Assembly (NCBI RefSeq): GCF_016918075.2 | Contig: NZ_JAERPS020000001.1 | Span: 496,001 to 560,000, forward strand | DNA: 64,000 nucleotides | Reading direction: 5' to 3' | DNA from: Rheinheimera maricola | GTDB taxonomy: Bacteria > Pseudomonadota > Gammaproteobacteria > Enterobacterales > Alteromonadaceae | In this document: one piece after another, positions 59,215 through 64,000 of the stretch | Layout of the letters: every line of letters starts with the position of its first letter | Numbering within the stretch: the stretch's first letter is position 1 | Translations under genes and position numbers: made by a program | Notes under the pieces: model-generated | What the model was told of the DNA's origin: nothing | The model's database searches: none | What the model saw: the letters and a program-made list of their open reading frames with translations, nothing else

Positions 59215-59952
59215 TTGAAATATTTAGTTCTGCTGACAATCATATTTACTGCGCAACTTGCGAGCGCGGCTGAATACCGTGTGCTTCATGATACACAAAC
59301 GCAGCGCGATATTCCCATTCACATCAGTTACCCGCAGGACAGGTTGGCGTGTAGCGGCGAAAGCCCTTGCCCGGTGGCGTTGTTAAGTTCCGGCTATGGC
59401 GTGCCGTATGACAACTACTCGTTTATCAGCAACACGTTAAATGCTGCAGGTTATCTGGTAGTGGCAGTGCAGCACGAGCTGCCGGGCGATCCGCCGTTGG
59501 CGGTGAGTGGTGATTTGTATAAAGCCCGCAGCGAAAACTGGCAGCGTGGTGCCACTAGCCTTGAGTTTGTTCGTACTCAGTTGCAACCGAGGCTGCCAGG
59601 CTATAATTTTGCCGACATAACCCTGGTGGGGCATTCCAACGGAGGCGATATTTCGACCTGGTACATTAACAGTGCAGCGGGGGCTGCAACGCAGTTGATC
59701 ACGCTGGATCATCGCCGTGTGCCACTGCCTCGGCTTGAAACGGTATCTGTATTGTCAATTCGTGGCAGTGATTTCCCTGCCGATGACGCTGTGTTATACA
59801 GCGAAACAGAATTGCGGCAGTTTACTGCTTGTATCGTTCGGCTTGTGGATGCCAGGCATAACGACATGACAGATTTTGGCCCGGATGCGCTTAAACATAG
59901 ACTATCAAATACTATCCGCGCTTTTGTCGGCGGGCGTTGTTTTAGCGGTTAG
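59215..59952 (+). CDS. Secreted alpha/beta hydrolase
   Basis: There is no ATG start; TTG 59215 with GGAA 8 bp upstream gives a clean signal peptide (MKYLVLLTIIFTAQLASA), while TTG 59191 adds eight residues. The 245 residues have the nucleophile elbow GHSNGGD, an oxyanion strand LLSSGYGVPYDNY, and the catalytic His probably in DARHNDMTDF. DUF/chlorophyllase-like serine esterases share this layout. Two cysteine pairs (ACSGESPC, and TAC/GRC near the C-terminus) fit a periplasmic location. The substrate is unknown. Confidence 0.82.
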   Translation: MKYLVLLTIIFTAQLASAAEYRVLHDTQTQRDIPIHISYPQDRLACSGESPCPVALLSSGYGVPYDNYSFISNTLNAAGYLVVAVQHELPGDPPLAVSGDLYKARSENWQRGATSLEFVRTQLQPRLPGYNFADITLVGHSNGGDISTWYINSAAGAATQLITLDHRRVPLPRLETVSVLSIRGSDFPADDAVLYSETELRQFTACIVRLVDARHNDMTDFGPDALKHRLSNTIRAFVGGRCFSG

Positions 59953-60040
59953 CGCATAATTCACTGCGCTTATTCCATCAATAATGCCGCTTGGCTCTGG
60001 TATGCTATGCCGCAACTAAAGCAGATTATATCCAATAGCC

Positions 60041-60454
60041 ATGAGCAAATTTATTAGTGACACCAGCGCCGAATTTGCCGAACAGGCAAAACAGAACATC
60101 GCCGAGTTCAATGCGCAGCACTGGAATGCCAGTAAGCGCCAGGCGCTGGGGCTTAAGCAATTAAATGCGGCCGGTGAGCTGGTGGCGGCATTGGCCGGGC
60201 GTACTTTTGGTAACTGGTTTTATTTAGAGTCGTTTTGGCTGGCCGAGACTGAGCGCGGCAAAGGCATCGGCAGTGCCATGCTGGCAGAGGCAGAAGCCAT
60301 AGCCAAGGCGCGAGGCTGCCGTTTTGTGGTATTGGATACGCTGGAGTTTCAGGCTAAACCGTTTTATCAGCGCCATGGTTACCGCGTAGAGTGGGTGCAG
60401 CAGGATTATCCGTTTGCCGGCGGCGCGAAATACTTTATGACTAAAAATTTGTGA
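60041..60454 (+). CDS. GNAT-family N-acetyltransferase
   Basis: 137 residues with a single GNAT fold: acetyl-CoA loop in ERGKGIGSAMLAEAEAIAK, then RFVVLDTLEFQAKPFYQRHG, a typical motif B. The C-terminus ends YFMTKNL. The substrate is unknown. There is no clear ribosome site before ATG 60041. It is the last GC-rich gene before the AT-rich region at the right edge. Confidence 0.9.
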   Translation: MSKFISDTSAEFAEQAKQNIAEFNAQHWNASKRQALGLKQLNAAGELVAALAGRTFGNWFYLESFWLAETERGKGIGSAMLAEAEAIAKARGCRFVVLDTLEFQAKPFYQRHGYRVEWVQQDYPFAGGAKYFMTKNL

Positions 60455-60497
60455 AGTAATGTGAATGATTTTTAAGCTATTGTTTTCCTAAAATAAT

Positions 60498-60524
60498 AAT
60501 TGCTTTTTTTGGGTAAAAGCAATT
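60498..60524. promoter_or_regulatory. 10-bp inverted repeat upstream of the double-AAA gene
   Basis: AATTGCTTTT and AAAAGCAATT are exact inverted repeats separated by TTTGGGT. It lies 42 bp before the likely TTG start of the AAA gene and 44 bp after the GNAT stop. It could be an operator, or a terminator of the GNAT gene. Confidence 0.45.
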
Positions 60525-60565
60525 TAATCGGGTAAATCGATTTTCGTAGTTGCTGGAACAAACTA

Positions 60566-63500
60566 TTGATATACCTTCCATTTGTTCGTGAAAGCGACAG
60601 AGTAGAATTTTACAACGCCGTTTTTGGATTTGTTACATACGAATGTGTCAATACCAGCTTCAACGTTGAAATGCTCGTAAAGTTAGACGTGTTTGAACCG
60701 CTGTTGCAGATAGTGTGTTTGGATTGTGTAGCGCAAAAAGGCGATATTGATTGCTCAACTGCCTATATTAAAATTGAGGGGGATCAGACTTCTGCGCTAG
60801 GATTTAAAGCATGTATTTTTGCAGAGGATGTAAAGGTTACGCGGATAGGGGCAGATACCAGCGTTGAAAACCTGATACGTTTGCATCCTGTCTGGTGTAA
60901 GCTAAAAGTCTGGCAAGAAATACTTGGAAAAAACACTACCTCTGAGATTAGCTTGGCAATTACTGCGTTAAGGTTCTTTTTTTTAAATAAACATCCTCAA
61001 CCCAGATTTGATTTTTCACCACATCCAGGACAGCTCTCGTTACCTGCGCTAATAGACAACTTGTTGTCATTTCTAAATTCTGAACCGACTCAATTCCTAG
61101 AGAAAATAACCTCAAATGACAAGCTTTGTGTTGTTGACCCTTATTTTGGTTTCAGCCGAATATTTGATTTTGATGGCTTCACTCGACGAGTTGAGGGTTT
61201 AGTGGCAGGTCCAGAGCAAACAGAATCTTTAAATTTTTTTGATGATGAATTTGAAGAAAACTTTCTTGAGGAGCTTCTTATGACAGAAAATGATAGTGCA
61301 GAAACAACTTCTGACAATGCTCACAACACCGTAATTTATCAATTTCAAAAACCTAAAGATGAACTGTTTGATGTGCTGGTAGAGCAACTTTGCCTAACCT
61401 ACTTTGGCCGTCAAATGTTATTGGGAAGTGTAGATAAGCAACTATCAAACTTTCACGGCAATGATCCAATTAGTCATCAGGATTTGCTTGCAGCTGTTTT
61501 TTCCAGCTCAGCCTTGAGTGAGCTGTGGGCAAAAAATGTTAAAAGAACCTCTTACTCTCTGCTTTTCCCAGAGAAAATTTATCATCTATTTGATCAGCTT
61601 CCTGGTATTGTCTCATTCAGGTCTTATGAAAAGCGAGACACCAGTAATACAATTCATTTTTTTCGGCATATTCTTGAATTTAAGACAGATATAACTTCAA
61701 AGCTGGTGAAGTATATCGAAGATTTAATAGAAAGCATGCCATTGATAAATGACACGCCACAATTAATGGAGCTCTTGTGGTTTGGTCTGAAGTCGTTGAA
61801 AAGCTCAGCTATTCTAAAAGAGTTTTTTGAGATAAATACTGTACAATCTCTTGAGGATGTTCGTGTTACCAGCAATCGATTGAATGCATATTTAAAAGAG
61901 CAGGTAAAAGGCCAACCGGAAGCTCTCAGACAAATCATTAATGCTGACATGTGGTCTAAGTTTAAATCTGGTAAAGGCTTGAAAAGTATCTTTACTTTTG
62001 TTGGACCAAGTGGCGTAGGTAAAACGCATTTAGCTTTACGGTACTCGAACGCACTTCGCACTATTGAACAAACCGGATACAATTTTATTGTTTATAACAT
62101 GGAAAACTTCAGTGATGAGCGCGCAGCTTCATCGCTGGTTGGTGCGGGTATTCAATATACAGATACTTCTGCCGGAACCTTAACTTATAATGTTGCTCTG
62201 GCACCTCGAAGTGTTATCTTGTTTGATGAAATCGAAAAAGCACACCCGAATGTTTTACAAACACTGCTAACACTAATCGATTCGGGAAAGCTAAGAGACG
62301 AATCTACCCAGCGCATCGTCGATTTTTCACAATGTATTGTTATTTTTACCTCGAACTTAGGCCATACAACTTTTGACAAAGCTGAACATATAGGTGAGTT
62401 GGATGTTTTTCAGGTTCTTCGGCAGGCAAAACTACCTAACACCAATACTGTACCGTTATCACCAGAGTTCGTTAACCGTTTAAGCGCCGGTGCTGCTATA
62501 AGATTCAGGCACCTGAGCACGTCGAGCTTATTAGAAGTCGCTTCTGCGCAAGTTAAAGCATTGGATGCCGATGACGGCGGTATTCTTGACTATCAGCTCG
62601 ATACTAGTTTTGCCGCCGCCATGGTATTTAGGCAACTACCATCGCCTTCTGTGCGGGGCTTCAAGGCCCAGGTAACATCTATGTTGTCAGAAGCCAAACA
62701 AAAGCTTTTCGGATTGCCAGAATCGAGTTGTAATTTAGCAAAAATAAATAAGCTTAAAATTACCACTTGCCCCAGTTGTTTTAGCTTTGGAGTTAAGACA
62801 GGCCTGATTGTGTGTATTGGTCAAAGAGACGATTCCACAGCATTTTTGCACTCTCAATTACCAAATTATAATTTTAATTTTGAGGGTTCTCTAAATTTCG
62901 ATCAAAGGCCTGTTTATTCGAATAAAGTTGATGCAGTCGTGGTTAATGAAGCGACCTTATCACCAGCAGAAATTAAAGCACAGTTAACTCTTGTGCAGCG
63001 CTATTTCAAAACTCTGCCACTCGTTGTTATATCTACTAATTCTTGTGCTGAAGAGCAGTATGATGATATCTCATTGCATATTCGGCCAGACCAGCTGAAA
63101 AATACGGTATCTTATTTATCACTGTTATTAGCTACTGATCGAATAGTAAGAAGAGCTAAGCAAAAGCAGCACGCTTTTAATTACCAGTTAAATGTGAGCG
63201 AACTTGCAGAGGATGCGGTTACGTTAAGCATTGATCAGGCAGTTTTCAAACCGCTCATTTCTGTCAACCGGGCAGAAAACGGTGTGGTTGGTCTTTTGCG
63301 CGAACGACCAGATATTCGGTTGAAAGATGTTGTTGGCCTGCAAAGAGCAAAGTTGCAGCTTGAAAGAGTAGTTAACTGGTTAAAAAATCCCGACTTACTG
63401 TCGAGTCAGAATGTGGCCTTTCCTGCAGGAATGTTGCTTGCTGGACCACCAGGAACAGGAAAAACTATGCTTGCAAAAGCGTTGGCTGGCGAATGTGACT

Positions 63501-64000
63501 TGCCATTTATCAGCTTAAGTGTTGGAGATTTAATTAGCAGCTTACAAAATGGCACGGCAAGCAAAATTGACCAGGCGTTTAAAGAAGCTGCAGATATTGC
63601 GCCTTGTATTGTTTTTATCGATGAAATTGACACTATCGCATCAGCTAGAAAAGCAGGTGATATCAGTGGCAACAATGCAGTCAATACATTACTTACCCAT
63701 TTAGATGGCATCCAAAAAAGAGCTGAGCCAGTGTTTGTATTGGCTGCAACTAACTTTCCTGAAGCATTAGATCCTGCAGTTTTACGGGCTGGTCGGTTAG
63801 ATGAAGTCGTATACTGCGACTTACCTGATAAAGCAGCACGGCGTGATTTTTTAACTATTCTAGCCAAGAAATATAATTTGCAGCTTAGCCAAAGTGAAGT
63901 CATCAGCTTCGCCGACATGACAATAGGCATGAGTGGTGCGCAAATGGATAAAATTTTTCGTGATTATCTGTATTGTGCTTCGACAGAACGCCAAACAGAC
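60566..64000 (+). CDS. Large protein with ClpB-D2-like and Cdc48/FtsH-like AAA modules (partial)
   Basis: One frame stays open from 60536 (after TAA 60533) to the window end. No ATG occurs before 60671; TTG 60566 with GGAA 7 bp upstream is the best start, giving 1145 visible residues. Residues 1-440 match nothing I know. AAA-1 is ClpB/ClpA D2 type: VKGQPEA, Walker A GPSGVGKT (480-487), Walker B ILFDEIEKAHP (Asp554, Glu555), sensor FTSNLG (Asn597), arginine finger SPEFVNRL (Arg638) and a small helical domain. Residues about 730-900 look like a degenerate alpha/beta domain. AAA-2 is Cdc48/FtsH type: GPPGTGKT (960-967), FIDEIDTIA (Asp1019, Glu1020), LAATN and VLRAGRLDE. All ATPase residues are intact. 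About 40 % GC in a sampled line, unlike the left-hand genes. Confidence 0.88.
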   Translation, partial: MIYLPFVRESDRVEFYNAVFGFVTYECVNTSFNVEMLVKLDVFEPLLQIVCLDCVAQKGDIDCSTAYIKIEGDQTSALGFKACIFAEDVKVTRIGADTSVENLIRLHPVWCKLKVWQEILGKNTTSEISLAITALRFFFLNKHPQPRFDFSPHPGQLSLPALIDNLLSFLNSEPTQFLEKITSNDKLCVVDPYFGFSRIFDFDGFTRRVEGLVAGPEQTESLNFFDDEFEENFLEELLMTENDSAETTSDNAHNTVIYQFQKPKDELFDVLVEQLCLTYFGRQMLLGSVDKQLSNFHGNDPISHQDLLAAVFSSSALSELWAKNVKRTSYSLLFPEKIYHLFDQLPGIVSFRSYEKRDTSNTIHFFRHILEFKTDITSKLVKYIEDLIESMPLINDTPQLMELLWFGLKSLKSSAILKEFFEINTVQSLEDVRVTSNRLNAYLKEQVKGQPEALRQIINADMWSKFKSGKGLKSIFTFVGPSGVGKTHLALRYSNALRTIEQTGYNFIVYNMENFSDERAASSLVGAGIQYTDTSAGTLTYNVALAPRSVILFDEIEKAHPNVLQTLLTLIDSGKLRDESTQRIVDFSQCIVIFTSNLGHTTFDKAEHIGELDVFQVLRQAKLPNTNTVPLSPEFVNRLSAGAAIRFRHLSTSSLLEVASAQVKALDADDGGILDYQLDTSFAAAMVFRQLPSPSVRGFKAQVTSMLSEAKQKLFGLPESSCNLAKINKLKITTCPSCFSFGVKTGLIVCIGQRDDSTAFLHSQLPNYNFNFEGSLNFDQRPVYSNKVDAVVVNEATLSPAEIKAQLTLVQRYFKTLPLVVISTNSCAEEQYDDISLHIRPDQLKNTVSYLSLLLATDRIVRRAKQKQHAFNYQLNVSELAEDAVTLSIDQAVFKPLISVNRAENGVVGLLRERPDIRLKDVVGLQRAKLQLERVVNWLKNPDLLSSQNVAFPAGMLLAGPPGTGKTMLAKALAGECDLPFISLSVGDLISSLQNGTASKIDQAFKEAADIAPCIVFIDEIDTIASARKAGDISGNNAVNTLLTHLDGIQKRAEPVFVLAATNFPEALDPAVLRAGRLDEVVYCDLPDKAARRDFLTILAKKYNLQLSQSEVISFADMTIGMSGAQMDKIFRDYLYCASTERQTD

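Noticed and set aside
63406-63930. 174-codon minus-strand frame opposite the AAA gene
   Set aside because: The plus strand here encodes a complete AAA module with all motifs; the antisense product has no recognisable features.
1-64000. tRNA, rRNA, CRISPR array or complete IS element
   Set aside because: None was found by reading; no clover-leaf with TTCGA-type arm, no regularly spaced repeats with unique spacers, and only one truncated transposase.

Overview
The window looks like a chromosomal segment from a gammaproteobacterium of the Alteromonadales type. My best guess is the Rheinheimera/Alishewanella/Arsukibacterium neighbourhood. That guess rests on protein style (SecDF, SelD plus SelU, PaeA/YtfL, DUF3718, tricorn-like S41 peptidase, siderophore receptor plus PKHD hydroxylase), a GC content near 50-55 % in the core genes, and mixed-strand housekeeping operons. 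No rRNA, tRNA, CRISPR array or prophage is visible.

Left part (1-7.4 kb): the end of an ABC exporter, a small membrane protein, a secD-secF pair without yajC, a GNAT-nitrilase fusion, and a response regulator/PP2C phosphatase followed by its likely STAS anti-sigma antagonist. From 7.5 to 9.7 kb there is an AT-rich block of four short, same-strand genes separated by GC-rich structured spacers. It resembles a degenerate array of integron cassettes without an integrase, and ends in a DUF5694-like pseudogene fragment.

9.9-17.3 kb is a self-contained signalling unit. It holds a secreted protein, a histidine kinase/OmpR-type regulator, a periplasmic DJ-1/PfpI-like protein and a YbbA/YbbP-like ABC transporter. 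The same 18-bp direct-repeat operator lies in front of all three transcription units, 11 bp from a plausible -10 element, so this appears to be one regulon. Next come a Fur-controlled siderophore receptor with its PKHD hydroxylase, a VOC protein, an IS1182-family remnant, a DUF3429/DCC cluster, and a CueR-type promoter driving copA.

26-45 kb: M1 and DUF885 peptidases, a SIMPL protein, selD-selU, DUF2254, a CadC-like regulator divergent from a serine hydrolase with phased GTCAT repeats between them, and an FAD oxidoreductase broken by one amber codon. After these come DUF4199 and CBS proteins, a fatty-acid desaturase with its ferredoxin reductase behind DesT-like operators, and soxR with a perfect Sox box facing a 30-codon ORF and a VOC gene.

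45-60.5 kb: a tricorn-like S41 protease, DUF533, a divergent Nramp transporter, a short GlgC-like protein, PaeA, DUF5610, MFS, an RluF-like enzyme, an ECF sigma/anti-sigma/DUF4097 operon, an NTF2-like protein, a hydrolase and a GNAT. The right edge (from about 60.54 kb) is an AT-rich reading frame with no stop to the end of the window. It encodes a very large protein combining a ClpB-D2-like AAA+ module with a Cdc48/FtsH-type AAA module, and is the strongest candidate here for an undescribed system.
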